Positions 16,507-26,002 of a DNA stretch of 64,000 nucleotides are shown in pieces. Location: positions 35,062 through 99,061 of the forward strand of contig NZ_JAEPKU010000001.1 of assembly GCF_016652235.1 (NCBI RefSeq), written 5' to 3'. The notes under the pieces were generated by a model. That model was not told the origin of the DNA. It searched no databases and saw nothing but the letters and a program-made list of their open reading frames with translations. Position numbers and translations under genes: made by a program. How positions within the stretch are numbered: position 1 is the first letter of the stretch; every line of letters begins with the position of its first letter. The stretch is from Dysgonomonas sp. Marseille-P4677 (GTDB lineage: Bacteria > Bacteroidota > Bacteroidia > Bacteroidales > Dysgonomonadaceae).

Positions 16507-17574
16507 ATGGAACTAGATATAGATGCCTTGTATTACAACGCTGTAGATCTACTGAAAGAAATGATCAAAACTCCCTCTTTTAGCAGGGAGGAACACAATG
16601 TTGTAGAAGTTGTGGCGGCTTGTATGCGAAAAATGGGTTTTGAGCCCGAACGAAAAGGAAATAACCTATGGGTTCGAAACAAAGACTTTGAGGAATCCAA
16701 ACCGACTATACTACTAAATTCGCATATGGATACCGTACGCCCTGTTTCAGGTTGGACAAAAGATCCCTTTATGCCTGAAATAGAAGGTGAGGTATTGTAC
16801 GGACTAGGAAGTAATGATGCCGGTGCAAGTTTTGTCTGTCTGTTGCATACATTCTTTATACTTACAAGTAAAAAACAGGATTATAATCTGATATTTTTGG
16901 CTTCGTGTGAAGAGGAAGTTTCAGGGAAAGATGGGGCAGAGGCGATTGTACCTCTTCTTCCTAAAATTGAATTTGGTATTGTTGGCGAGCCCACACAAAT
17001 GAACCCTGCTATTGCAGAAAAAGGTTTACTTGTACTCGATTGCACTTCCTATGGCAAAGCTGGACATGCAGCTCGCAATGAAGGTGAGAATGCGATATAT
17101 AAAGCAATGCAGGATATAGATTGGTTCAGAACTTATCAATTTCCGAAAGTGAGCGATTTGCTCGGTCCTGTAAAAATGACGGTGAGTATGATAAATGCAG
17201 GTACACAACACAATGTAGTACCTGATAAATGTGATTTTGTAGTTGATGTGCGTAGCAATGAACTATACAGTAATGAGGAACTTTTCGAGATAATAGATAA
17301 ACACACTTCTTGCGAAGTTAGACCTCGTTCTTTTCGACTTAATTCTTCTCGTATAGCTATCGAGAACCCTTTTGTGCAACGGGCCATTATGATAGGAAAA
17401 GAAACCTATGGCTCTCCTACGCTCTCCGATCAAACATTTATGCCTTTTCCCACATTAAAGATGGGCCCGGGCGATTCAGCCCGTTCGCATACTGCCGATG
17501 AATATATTTTGCTCAGCGAGATACGGGAAGCAATAGAGCTATATGTAAAACTTTTGGACGGATTACGCCTCTGA
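16507..17574 (+). CDS. argE: M20 metallo-deacylase, ArgE-like (N-acyl-ornithine/citrulline deacylase)
   Basis: 355 residues. Metal-ligand motifs of the M20 family are present: LLNSHMDTV near residue 75 (His, Asp), SNDAGA, CEEEVSGKDG near 138 (Glu pair), GIVGEPTQ, and a late His in GDSARSHTADEY. The length and the HMDTVRPVSGW motif match the Bacteroidales ArgE group, which removes the N-acyl group (acetyl or succinyl in this phylum) in arginine synthesis. Other arg genes are not in the window, so the exact substrate is inferred. It is monocistronic behind repeat copy 2, and its 3' end overlaps kup on the opposite strand by 12 bases. Confidence 0.8.
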   Translation: MELDIDALYYNAVDLLKEMIKTPSFSREEHNVVEVVAACMRKMGFEPERKGNNLWVRNKDFEESKPTILLNSHMDTVRPVSGWTKDPFMPEIEGEVLYGLGSNDAGASFVCLLHTFFILTSKKQDYNLIFLASCEEEVSGKDGAEAIVPLLPKIEFGIVGEPTQMNPAIAEKGLLVLDCTSYGKAGHAARNEGENAIYKAMQDIDWFRTYQFPKVSDLLGPVKMTVSMINAGTQHNVVPDKCDFVVDVRSNELYSNEELFEIIDKHTSCEVRPRSFRLNSSRIAIENPFVQRAIMIGKETYGSPTLSDQTFMPFPTLKMGPGDSARSHTADEYILLSEIREAIELYVKLLDGLRL

Positions 17575-19536
17575 TTCTCCACCCGATTGCTTAAGTAATT
17601 CCTTTAATTGTTCTTCTGTGTGATCCAGTTGCCTTAAAGGGATTGTTTCTACTACTGCCAGAGATGGATCTATATCATACATCTGAGTGTCGGATGTTGT
17701 TAGCTTCTTAATAATATTATAACAGCCGAATATGATTTGACGTGATGGATTCATATGTACGTTACGGAAGATACGGTCTACTACCATATAGGTAAAGTCG
17801 CCACGTTTATCAATAGCATCTTTCATTGATGGATAACGTGATTTAAGATCGACAAGTCCATGACGTTCCAATTCGTTGGCTATAAGGGTTACGTATTTAT
17901 CCGTATGGATGCCGAGTTTAAATCCGGCTCTAATATTGATTCTAAATATCTTTCTGGGAGCATATACGGTGGTCTCATAGCTGAACTCATAAGGTTCGTC
18001 TGTTCTTTTTATACGTACAAACCAATAGGTGTCAGCACGTTTTGGAGTTCTTCTAAATAGAGAATAAGCAATCTTACTTTCCAGGAAATTCTTATTATTG
18101 GCCTTTACGATGTAAACAAGATGTGTGGCCGCTTTAGGTATTGATTCATCCTGGCTGATTCTGATGATCTGATTAATATATTTTTCATCTACCTGATCGT
18201 AAACAGTATAATGACGTTTGATGCGGCGTCCATTATACCAAGAATACATTAGAAGTAATAATATACCGGCAATAATAATAGGCACAAAACCTCCATGTGC
18301 GAATTTTTGCATATTGGCAAGGAAGAAACTAAACTCTATGACCACAAAGAATAGGGTTAACGGAATACTGAACCACAATGGTTTGTTATTCTTCATAAAG
18401 TAAAGGAATAACAAGATACTGGTCATCAACATACTCAATGTAATGGCAAGTCCATAAGCGGCTTCCAACTTCATCGAGGATTGCATAAAAAGGATGATGA
18501 TAATACATAAGACCATCATCATATGGTTTATTGAGGGTATATATAGCTGCCCTTTGATATTAGATGGATATTGTATTTTTACGTTTGGCCATATATTTAG
18601 AGAAATAGCTTCGCTGATAACCGTAAATGATCCGCTAATCAACGCCTGACTGGCAATAATAGCGGCTATTGTAGCCATTATCACTCCAATTAGCCCAAAC
18701 CATTCGGGCATCATGGCAAAGAAAGGATTTACGTCATGAGTTATGTAAGGGCTGTTTATAATCCATGCTGCTTGTCCCAGATAATTTAGTATCAATGCTA
18801 GTTTTACATATATCCATGATGTACGAATATTCTTTAGCCCACAGTGCCCTAAGTCGGAATAAAGGGCTTCGGCTCCTGTTGTACAAAGGAAGATAGCACC
18901 GAGTATTACCATTGTTTGTGGAACCTTTATAAGAAAGTTGATTGCATATAGTGGGTTGAATGCCTTGAATACACTGACATCGGTAATTATCTGATTGATC
19001 CCTACAATTGCCATCATAGTAAACCATGTTATCATTAATGGTCCAAAATATTTTCCGAGAGAACCTGTGCCAAGAGGCTGAACGAGGAATAATATTAATA
19101 CGATGGCTATGGTAACCGGAATTACAGGTATATGGGGGGCAATAACATTCAATCCTTCCACAGCCGACATGACGGTCATCGCAGGAGTAATTATTCCGTC
19201 GGCAAGTAATGTCGCGGCTCCAAGCCCGGCCAGGATGTATGCCCAACGGTATTTTTGACGGATAAGGGCGTATAAAGAAAGAATTCCACCCTCTCCCTTA
19301 TTATCAGCACGTAAGGTAATGATGACATATTTCAATGTGGTTTGTATTGTCAAGGTCCATATCACACAGGATACGGCTCCTAGTATATAGTCGGGGCGTG
19401 AAAGTTGTCCGTCCGGGAGCGAGTTTAGTATTGCTCTCATTACATATAAAGGCGATGTTCCAATATCTCCAAATACGATTCCAATGGCTAGAACAACACC
19501 TAATGTACTAAACGGAACTTTCTTATTTTCCTTCAT
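17563..19536 (-). CDS. kup: Low-affinity potassium transporter Kup
   Basis: 657 residues. Twelve or so membrane segments fill the first 450 residues, with the Kup signature GIVFGDIGTSPLYV at residues 19-32 and NKGEGGILSLYALI near residue 80. A soluble C-terminal domain of about 200 residues follows. Kup proteins import potassium together with protons. The C terminus is antisense to the last 12 bases of the ArgE-like gene. A TACTTTTG box upstream supplies a likely promoter. Complete and normal length. Confidence 0.95.
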   Translation of the reverse strand: MKENKKVPFSTLGVVLAIGIVFGDIGTSPLYVMRAILNSLPDGQLSRPDYILGAVSCVIWTLTIQTTLKYVIITLRADNKGEGGILSLYALIRQKYRWAYILAGLGAATLLADGIITPAMTVMSAVEGLNVIAPHIPVIPVTIAIVLILFLVQPLGTGSLGKYFGPLMITWFTMMAIVGINQIITDVSVFKAFNPLYAINFLIKVPQTMVILGAIFLCTTGAEALYSDLGHCGLKNIRTSWIYVKLALILNYLGQAAWIINSPYITHDVNPFFAMMPEWFGLIGVIMATIAAIIASQALISGSFTVISEAISLNIWPNVKIQYPSNIKGQLYIPSINHMMMVLCIIIILFMQSSMKLEAAYGLAITLSMLMTSILLFLYFMKNNKPLWFSIPLTLFFVVIEFSFFLANMQKFAHGGFVPIIIAGILLLLMYSWYNGRRIKRHYTVYDQVDEKYINQIIRISQDESIPKAATHLVYIVKANNKNFLESKIAYSLFRRTPKRADTYWFVRIKRTDEPYEFSYETTVYAPRKIFRINIRAGFKLGIHTDKYVTLIANELERHGLVDLKSRYPSMKDAIDKRGDFTYMVVDRIFRNVHMNPSRQIIFGCYNIIKKLTTSDTQMYDIDPSLAVVETIPLRQLDHTEEQLKELLKQSGGESEA

Positions 19537-19561
19537 GTTTTTATATCTTGAAAAATTGCAT

Positions 19562-19569
19562 CAAAAGTA
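19562..19569 (-). promoter_or_regulatory. -7 promoter box for kup
   Basis: The minus strand reads TACTTTTG, 26 bases before the kup start. The rest of the gap up to 19780 is A/T-rich and shows no gene or clear structure. Confidence 0.45.
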
Positions 19570-19780
19570 CAAGATTATTTGATATGGATATTTATTATCC
19601 TGTTAAATGTTTTGAGCGAGGCTATTAGCTACTATTATCAAATCAGATGTTCATATTGAGGGAACACATAATTGACAATAAGCCGGTATTTCATCTTTAA
19701 TAAATGATTTGACTATTAAAATCACAAATCGTTATTTTCTATAATTACAATTATCTATAGAGCAAAGTTTATATTTTTAT

Positions 19781-21553
19781 TTAAAACTCCTCAAATTGTT
19801 CTTGATATAATGAATAGTATTTGCCTTTCAACATTAATAATTCTCTGTGGCTTCCTTGTTCTATAATCTGTCCATGATCTAGTACCAGTATTTTATCTGC
19901 ATTGCGTACTGTAGATAATCTGTGTGCTATAATAAGGCTTGTACGTCCTTGCATAAGCTGATCCAATCCCTTTTGTATAAGTAGCTCACTTCTGGTGTCT
20001 ATATTACTTGTAGCTTCGTCCAAGAGTAGAATCGGAGGGTCAGCAATGGCGGCTCGTGCTATGTTGAGAAGCTGACGCTGTCCTTGACTTAGGTTTGCCC
20101 CATCATTCTCCAATAGGGTGTCATATCCATGAGGTAGACGTTTTATGAATGAATGAGCGGCAGTAAGTTTCGCGGCCTGTACTACTTCTTCATCCGTTGC
20201 TTCCAATCGTCCAAATCTGATGTTTTCACGTACAGTGCCCGTAAATAGATGGGTGTCTTGTAATACGATAGCCATTGACTTACGTAAATCCTTCCTTCTA
20301 ATTTGCTGTATAGAAGTGCCGTCTATTGTAATTTCTCCTGATTGTATATCAAAGAATCGGGGGAGCATATTTAAAATAGTAGTCTTACCCGCCCCGGTTT
20401 CACCTACTAATGCGATTTTTGTACCAGGTGTGGCATGAAGGGATATTCCCTTCAGAATAAGTTTTTCAGGTTTATAACCAAAATAAACATTATCCATTAC
20501 GAGGTCTCCTTTAATATCGTTGAGAGCAACCGCATTGTTATCATCCTCCTGTTCAGGTTTTTCATCTATTACCTGAAATATGCGTTCTGCTCCTGCAATC
20601 GCCGCTTGTATACTATTGTAAAGGCTGGCTAGTTCATTGATCGGACGACCAAATTGTCGTGAATATTGAAGGAAGGCTGCGAGGCCTCCTACGTCGAAGC
20701 CTCTGAATATGGCAAGCAAAGCACCCACAATGGTTATGATAACATAGTTCAAAGTATTCAGGTTTTGCATTACTGGCATCATCATACCCGAATAGAACTG
20801 AGCTTTCTCCGATTTACTTTTTAGATTCTGGTTAAAAACCTCAAATTCGGCGACAACTTTTTTCTCATGTCCAAAAACTTTGATCACTTTCTGACCACTG
20901 ATCATCTCTTCTATATATCCATTTACTTCACCAAGTGTTTCTTGTTGTGCTTTGAAATACTTCCGGCTACGCTTTACGATTCCTTTAGCACTTAAGAACA
21001 TAATCGGTACAGTTATCAAAGTAACTAAAGTCAGTATAGGACTAATATATATCATCAATGTGAAGATTCCGATAAGCATCAATGCACTGGACAGCATATC
21101 GGAAAGACTGTCAGTTAAGGCATTACTTATCTGGTCGATATCATTTGTGTATCGGCTCATCAGATCACCATGCTGATGTGTGTCGAAATGCTTGATAGGA
21201 AGCTTCTCCATCTTCTCAAATAAGTCAGTTCGCATTCGTGTTACGGTGTTTTGCCCAATCCTATTTAGTAAACGATATTGTATATATGTAGCAATTACTC
21301 CTGCAATATAGATACCAGCCAATATGACAAGTATTTTCATTAATCCCTCATAATCCCCTGGTAAGATATAATCATTGATTATCGGTCGTAGCATGTACGA
21401 GCCTATAAGGCTGGATATTATGCTGATGATAATTAGTATTCCGATTATACTCAGCAGCTTCTTATCGCAGGCCAGATATGACATTAGGCGAAGGAAAGTT
21501 TTCTTTCCTTGCTGCGGTTTACCGCTATGCTTGTAATGATCTCCATGCGCCAT
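19781..21553 (-). CDS. ABC exporter subunit with canonical ATP site
   Basis: 590 residues: a six-helix type-IV exporter membrane domain (residues 30-330) fused to an ATPase domain. Walker A is GETGAGKTT, Walker B with catalytic Glu is ILLLDEATS, and the signature is LSQGQ, with a Gln in place of the usual second Gly. Starts 3 bases after the stop of the partner gene, so both subunits are co-translated. With the partner's degenerate Walker motifs this fits an asymmetric heterodimeric exporter (TM287/288 or BmrCD type), in which this subunit supplies the active Walker side. Substrate unknown; multidrug or lipid export is usual for the family. Confidence 0.9.
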   Translation of the reverse strand: MAHGDHYKHSGKPQQGKKTFLRLMSYLACDKKLLSIIGILIIISIISSLIGSYMLRPIINDYILPGDYEGLMKILVILAGIYIAGVIATYIQYRLLNRIGQNTVTRMRTDLFEKMEKLPIKHFDTHQHGDLMSRYTNDIDQISNALTDSLSDMLSSALMLIGIFTLMIYISPILTLVTLITVPIMFLSAKGIVKRSRKYFKAQQETLGEVNGYIEEMISGQKVIKVFGHEKKVVAEFEVFNQNLKSKSEKAQFYSGMMMPVMQNLNTLNYVIITIVGALLAIFRGFDVGGLAAFLQYSRQFGRPINELASLYNSIQAAIAGAERIFQVIDEKPEQEDDNNAVALNDIKGDLVMDNVYFGYKPEKLILKGISLHATPGTKIALVGETGAGKTTILNMLPRFFDIQSGEITIDGTSIQQIRRKDLRKSMAIVLQDTHLFTGTVRENIRFGRLEATDEEVVQAAKLTAAHSFIKRLPHGYDTLLENDGANLSQGQRQLLNIARAAIADPPILLLDEATSNIDTRSELLIQKGLDQLMQGRTSLIIAHRLSTVRNADKILVLDHGQIIEQGSHRELLMLKGKYYSLYQEQFEEF

Positions 21554-21556
21554 ATC

Positions 21557-23281
21557 TTAGAATGCGATTTGTTGTGAATTGTAAATTTCCTGATACACTT
21601 TTGATTGTTCAATCAACTCTAGTGGCCTACCTATAGCATCAATTTCCCCATCTTCGAGTACGATAACCCTGTCTGCCGATTGCATTGTATTGATTCGCTG
21701 AGTTATTATGAAAACGGTAGTATCGTGAAGTAATTTATTTAAGTTCTGTCGAATCTTTTGTTCAGTATCTGAATCAACTGCACTTGTACTATCATCAAGT
21801 ATAAGTATTTTGGGCTTTCTTAGTAAAGCGCGAGCTATACAAATACGTTGTTTCTGCCCGCCGGACAGATTAACACCTCCTCGGCCAAGTAATGTATTGT
21901 AACCATCGCTGAAAGACATGATGAATTCATGAGCTTGAGCTGCCTTCGCCGCTTCTTCTATCTCTTCTATTGTTGCATCCGACTTGCCCCATCGAAGATT
22001 ATCTATTATAGTCCCTGTAAATAATTCGTTTTTCTGTAATACCATTCCTATTTCACTATGGAGTTCGTCCAAGTTATAGTCTTTTACATTTACTCCATCA
22101 ATAAGAACTTCGCCTTTTGTTGTATCATATAATCTGGGGATTAGTTGCAGCATAGAGCTTTTTGCAGCACCGGTAGCTCCCACTACAGCAATCGTTTCCC
22201 CTTGGTGAATATGGAAATTTATATCTTTCAATACATCATTTTCTCCTCCACTATAGCGAAAGTATACGTTGTGGAAAGTGACTGCCCCTTTATTTATCTT
22301 TAAGCTCTTTTTTAGTGATTCTGGAGTGTTTGCTAAAGAAGGCTCTGTGTTCAATACCTCTAATATTCGTTCGGAGGATGCAGACGCTCTTGCAATATTC
22401 ATAATTACCATAGATAGCAGCATTAGTGCCATTAATATCTGAACCAGATAATTTACAAACGAAATCAACTCTCCCACTTTCAGTTCGCCGGAGATTACTT
22501 TACCTCCTCCTACCCATAAGATAACTATAACCGATAGGTTCATTATAAGTTGCATCACAGGAAATATGGCTACAACAATATTGGAAGCCCTGATAACCAT
22601 ATCGCGTAAATCTTCACTACTCTTACTGAATTTTCGTGCTTCGAAATCTTCTCTAACGAAGGATTTTACTACCCTGATGTTGATGAGGTTTTCCCTAACG
22701 ACACCATTCAATTTGTCAACTTTCTGTTGTACCTTCATAAAAAGGGGGAAGCCTTTGCGTAGTATCAGAAATACACTTATCCCAAGAATAGGTATAGCTC
22801 CGATGAGGATGATGGCCAAATCCATATTTATTTTAATAACAAACACAATGGCCATTATAAGCATGAGAGGCGAGCGTAACATCAACCGCATTCCCATCAG
22901 TATAACCAGCTGTATTCGTGAAATATCGTTTGTAAGTCGAGTAATAAGAGATGCTGAATTGAAGCGATCTATTTCGGAAAAGGAAAGTTGTTGTATCTTT
23001 TTAAAGAGAGAAGAACGGAGGTCTGTCCCAAATCCGATGGAAGTACGTGATGATACAAATACATTGATAATACTGAAAACGAGACCTATCAGAGATACAA
23101 TAATCATTTTTATACCGACATGAGTTATCACGGACAAATCTTTAGGGAGTACCCCATTGTCGATAATGTCGGCCATATAGAGTGGTTGTAATGTTTCACT
23201 CATTACTGTAATGAGGACAAGAAAGGGGCAAATAATGAGACTCGATGAATAATTCTTGAGTATATGCCAATATTTCTTCAT
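21557..23281 (-). CDS. ABC exporter subunit with degenerate ATP site
   Basis: 574 residues with the same exporter fold as its downstream partner. Walker A reads GATGAAKSS, so the conserved Gly before Lys is Ala. Walker B reads ILILDDSTS, so the catalytic Glu is Asp. The signature LSGGQ is canonical. Such a pattern is known from heterodimeric exporters, where one of the two composite sites binds but hardly hydrolyses ATP. The gene is first in the pair, with a TATATTTG box upstream. Confidence 0.9.
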   Translation of the reverse strand: MKKYWHILKNYSSSLIICPFLVLITVMSETLQPLYMADIIDNGVLPKDLSVITHVGIKMIIVSLIGLVFSIINVFVSSRTSIGFGTDLRSSLFKKIQQLSFSEIDRFNSASLITRLTNDISRIQLVILMGMRLMLRSPLMLIMAIVFVIKINMDLAIILIGAIPILGISVFLILRKGFPLFMKVQQKVDKLNGVVRENLINIRVVKSFVREDFEARKFSKSSEDLRDMVIRASNIVVAIFPVMQLIMNLSVIVILWVGGGKVISGELKVGELISFVNYLVQILMALMLLSMVIMNIARASASSERILEVLNTEPSLANTPESLKKSLKINKGAVTFHNVYFRYSGGENDVLKDINFHIHQGETIAVVGATGAAKSSMLQLIPRLYDTTKGEVLIDGVNVKDYNLDELHSEIGMVLQKNELFTGTIIDNLRWGKSDATIEEIEEAAKAAQAHEFIMSFSDGYNTLLGRGGVNLSGGQKQRICIARALLRKPKILILDDSTSAVDSDTEQKIRQNLNKLLHDTTVFIITQRINTMQSADRVIVLEDGEIDAIGRPLELIEQSKVYQEIYNSQQIAF

Positions 23282-23319
23282 GTATCTTATGTGTTCTTTA
23301 TTATCTTATAAAATGTTTA

Positions 23320-23327
23320 CAAATATA
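23320..23327 (-). promoter_or_regulatory. -7 promoter box for the ABC exporter pair
   Basis: The minus strand reads TATATTTG (TAnnTTTG), 39 bases upstream of the start codon. No -33 match. Confidence 0.4.
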
Positions 23328-23418
23328 TGTATTTGTGGAGGAGTTTTATACTTTTATATGATGTTGCATCTGTCACGCATAGTTATTATCAATAAGATAT
23401 TAACAAATATCTATATTT

Positions 23419-23450
23419 TTTGATAAGCTGCCAACTTATTTGTAATATTG
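23419..23450 (+). promoter_or_regulatory. Ferritin promoter (-33 and near-consensus -7)
   Basis: TTTG (23419-23422), a 20-base spacer, then TAATATTG (23443-23450), one mismatch from TAnnTTTG. The ferritin ATG is 76 bases downstream. No Fur- or OxyR-type palindrome could be picked out by eye. Confidence 0.5.
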
Positions 23451-23525
23451 CATTACAATACTTTTTAAAACAATATCGTGTTTTAATTTGTTCAGAATTT
23501 TAGCTATCATCAAAATATCATCATT

Positions 23526-24032
23526 ATGTTAAGTAAAAAATTAGAAGCTGCGCTAAATGCGCAAATTAATGCAGAATTCTGGTCTGCATATCTTTATTTG
23601 TCTATGGCTGCTCATTTTGCCGCAGATGGTAAACCGGGCTTTGCCAACTGGTTTGAGATTCAGTTCAAAGAAGAACAAGATCATGCATTGAAGTTCTTTA
23701 ATTATGTAATCGAAAGAGGAGGTAAGGTAGAGTTGAAACCGATTGCGAAAGTGGCTCAATCATGGAAATCTCCGTTAGATGCTTTTGAAGAAACGTTGAA
23801 GCATGAGCAAGTTGTTACAGGTCTTATTAACGACCTTGTATCATTGGCAAAAGAAGAGAAAGATTATGCAACAGAAAGTATGTTGAGATGGTTTGTCGAC
23901 GAACAGGTAGAAGAAGAAGCTACAGCTCAAGGTTATATCGATGCATTGAAAATGATTAAAGACAATGGATTCGGTATTTATACAATGGATAAAGAGCTAC
24001 AATCAAGGGCTTATACACCAATTGCAGAATAA
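23526..24032 (+). CDS. ftnA: Bacterial non-heme ferritin
   Basis: 168 residues, the length of bacterial FtnA. The four-helix ferritin fold is evident, with ferroxidase residues Glu in NAEFWSAYLYLS (helix 1), the Glu-x-x-His of EEQDHALKF (helix 2), and EKDYATESMLRWFVDEQVEEE (helices 3-4). It oxidises Fe(II) and stores iron as a 24-subunit shell in the cytoplasm. The absence of a heme-coordinating Met distinguishes it from bacterioferritin. Monocistronic, closed by a strong hairpin. Confidence 0.96.
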   Translation: MLSKKLEAALNAQINAEFWSAYLYLSMAAHFAADGKPGFANWFEIQFKEEQDHALKFFNYVIERGGKVELKPIAKVAQSWKSPLDAFEETLKHEQVVTGLINDLVSLAKEEKDYATESMLRWFVDEQVEEEATAQGYIDALKMIKDNGFGIYTMDKELQSRAYTPIAE

Positions 24033-24056
24033 GAATCATAAATATGTAGATTCGGG

Positions 24057-24087
24057 CAAATCTCTCTGAATATTTCAGAGAGATTTG
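24057..24087 (+). terminator. Ferritin terminator
   Basis: A perfect 14-bp stem: CAAATCTCTCTGAA (24057-24070), 3-base loop, TTCAGAGAGATTTG (24074-24087), followed by a T-rich stretch. Confidence 0.88.
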
Positions 24088-24121
24088 TTATTTTTATATA
24101 TTCGATAATAAAGCTATAGAT

Positions 24122-24814
24122 TTGATACAGATAGAAAATATATCAAAAAGTTATGAGCATCAGGTTGCATTATCTGATATTAGCTTTTCCCTTCAAAAGG
24201 GAGAGATAGTTGCTCTTTTAGGTGTAAATGGCGCCGGAAAATCTACTTTGATGAAAATTTTATCTGGAATTATACTTCCCGATATGGGATCAATAACCTT
24301 CTTTGGTCAAGATTTTCATACCAATTCTTTAAGTATGAAGAAACAAATTGGATACCTTTCGGAAGATAATCCCTTGTATGAAGATATGTATGTAAAAGAA
24401 TATCTAGAATACGTTAGAGGGATATATAACGCAGATAAAATGCGTGTTGGTGAGGTAATAGAACAAACCGGCTTACAAAAAGAGTATAAGAAAAAGATAA
24501 GAGATTTGTCGAAGGGCAATAGACAACGGGTAGGAATTGCGCAAGCATTAGTCTATGATCCTTTATTCCTTATTCTGGATGAAGCAACATCAGGTTTGGA
24601 CCCTAATCAGCGTGAAAATCTGAATAAATTATTAATTGAATTATCTATAGGAAAAATCATACTGTTTTCTACACATGTTTTACAGGATGTAAGAGAAATT
24701 TGCTCACGTTTTGTATTACTTGATAAAGGAAATCTGATAGCTGATAAAAAAGTAAATGAAATTGATTCTATAGAGGAAATCTTTCATACACTAACGAATG
24801 AAAATAATAGCTGA
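24122..24814 (+). CDS. ABC transporter ATP-binding protein, lone (GldA-like)
   Basis: 230 residues. TTG at 24122 is the likely start: MIQIENISKSYEHQVAL is the usual first strand of these ATPases and no ATG or GTG lies upstream in frame. Walker A GVNGAGKST, signature LSKGNRQR (LSxGxxQ type), Walker B LFLILDEATSGLD and the switch His in FSTHVLQDV are all present, so it should hydrolyse ATP. No permease gene adjoins it. The closest resemblance is to GldA-like ATPases that pair with a permease encoded elsewhere. It overlaps pdxB by 17 bases in another frame, so the two are coupled. Confidence 0.85.
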   Translation: MIQIENISKSYEHQVALSDISFSLQKGEIVALLGVNGAGKSTLMKILSGIILPDMGSITFFGQDFHTNSLSMKKQIGYLSEDNPLYEDMYVKEYLEYVRGIYNADKMRVGEVIEQTGLQKEYKKKIRDLSKGNRQRVGIAQALVYDPLFLILDEATSGLDPNQRENLNKLLIELSIGKIILFSTHVLQDVREICSRFVLLDKGNLIADKKVNEIDSIEEIFHTLTNENNS

Positions 24815-25916
24815 TAGAAATATTCCATATTTAAAGGGTATAGCCGAATATTTTGGGGAAGTAACCTATCTCGATGGCGCTGCATTTACTCATCAGACTA
24901 TAAAAGATGCAGATACACTAATCGTACGGACAGTAACCCGATTTGATGAGCATCTTTTAAAAGATACAAACGTAAAGCTTATTTGCTCGGCAACTATCGG
25001 ATACGACCATATTGATACTATATATTGTGAAGCGAATGGGATAACATGGAAAAATGCTCCGGGTTGTAATTCAGGCTCAGTAATGCAATATATTATATCC
25101 TCGCTCATTACTATATCCAGAAATAAAGGGTTTGACTTGAAGGAAAAAACAATTGGTATTGTAGGCGTTGGTAATGTCGGCAAGAAAGTCGCAAAGGCTT
25201 GTGAAATCTTAGGTTTAAGGGTCTTACTTAACGATCCGCCAAGACAGGAAGTCGGAGACGGGGAAGATTTTGTAGCTCTTGAAACAATAATGGCTGAAGC
25301 TGATATTATAACATTTCACACTCCACTGACAAAGGAAGGAATATACAAGACTTATCATTTAGCAAACGATTCTTTTTTTTCCTCATTAAAGAAAAATCCT
25401 ATTATTATTAATTCAGCGCGAGGAGGTATTATTGAAACATCAGCTATAAAGAAGGCAATAAGAGAGAACAAGATTTCCGGAGCTGTTATTGACTGTTGGG
25501 AGAATGAGCCACAGATTGATTTGGAATATATGGATATGGTAGATATTGCAACTCCGCATATTGCCGGCTACTCTGCTGATGGAAAAGCAAACGCTACACG
25601 CATATCGTTGGATTCTATTGCAGATTTCTATGGATTGAATAGAGAGCCTATATCTTTAGTTCGAGAGCCTACTCCAGAGGATTCGGTTATTGACTTGGAT
25701 AAATTTGATAATTCCGATAATAGGATTTATTCTGCTATATTGAAAACATATGATCCGATAAATGATTTTGTGAATTTAAAGGCTTCTCCCGATGCTTTTA
25801 AGCAATTGCGGAACAACTATCCTCTGCGAAGGGAATACTTTGCCTATTCGATTAAAAATGCATCCGTAGAAGAAGTGATTAGACTACAGGGTTTAGGATT
25901 TAAAATAGCTTACTAA
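24798..25916 (+). CDS. pdxB: Erythronate-4-phosphate dehydrogenase
   Basis: 372 residues. It oxidises 4-phosphoerythronate in the DXP-dependent pathway to pyridoxal phosphate. The N-terminal MKIIADRNIPYL, the NAD motif GIVGVGNVGKKVA near residue 122, the catalytic Arg in INSARGGIIET, the Glu in NEPQID and His in TPHIAGYS are the D-2-hydroxyacid dehydrogenase landmarks. The extra C-terminal dimerisation domain (about residues 285-372) is specific to PdxB. Starts inside the upstream ATPase gene; ends at a terminator shared with rpoC. Confidence 0.94.
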   Translation: MKIIADRNIPYLKGIAEYFGEVTYLDGAAFTHQTIKDADTLIVRTVTRFDEHLLKDTNVKLICSATIGYDHIDTIYCEANGITWKNAPGCNSGSVMQYIISSLITISRNKGFDLKEKTIGIVGVGNVGKKVAKACEILGLRVLLNDPPRQEVGDGEDFVALETIMAEADIITFHTPLTKEGIYKTYHLANDSFFSSLKKNPIIINSARGGIIETSAIKKAIRENKISGAVIDCWENEPQIDLEYMDMVDIATPHIAGYSADGKANATRISLDSIADFYGLNREPISLVREPTPEDSVIDLDKFDNSDNRIYSAILKTYDPINDFVNLKASPDAFKQLRNNYPLRREYFAYSIKNASVEEVIRLQGLGFKIAY

Positions 25917-25944
25917 GAAAGAAGTAGAATTTTATGGAAATATA

Positions 25945-25975
25945 AAAGAGGAGCAATATTATATTGCTCCTCTTT
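25945..25975. terminator. Bidirectional terminator between pdxB and rpoC
   Basis: A perfect 14-bp stem AAAGAGGAGCAATA (25945-25958) / TATTGCTCCTCTTT (25962-25975) with a 3-base loop, A-rich on one side and T-rich on the other. It ends both converging units. Confidence 0.88.
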
Positions 25976-26002
25976 CTTAATTATAATAAAAGAATAAATT
26001 AA

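Noticed and set aside
22566..23123. 185-residue plus-strand frame inside the ABC exporter gene
   Set aside because: Antisense shadow of a well-conserved exporter membrane domain.
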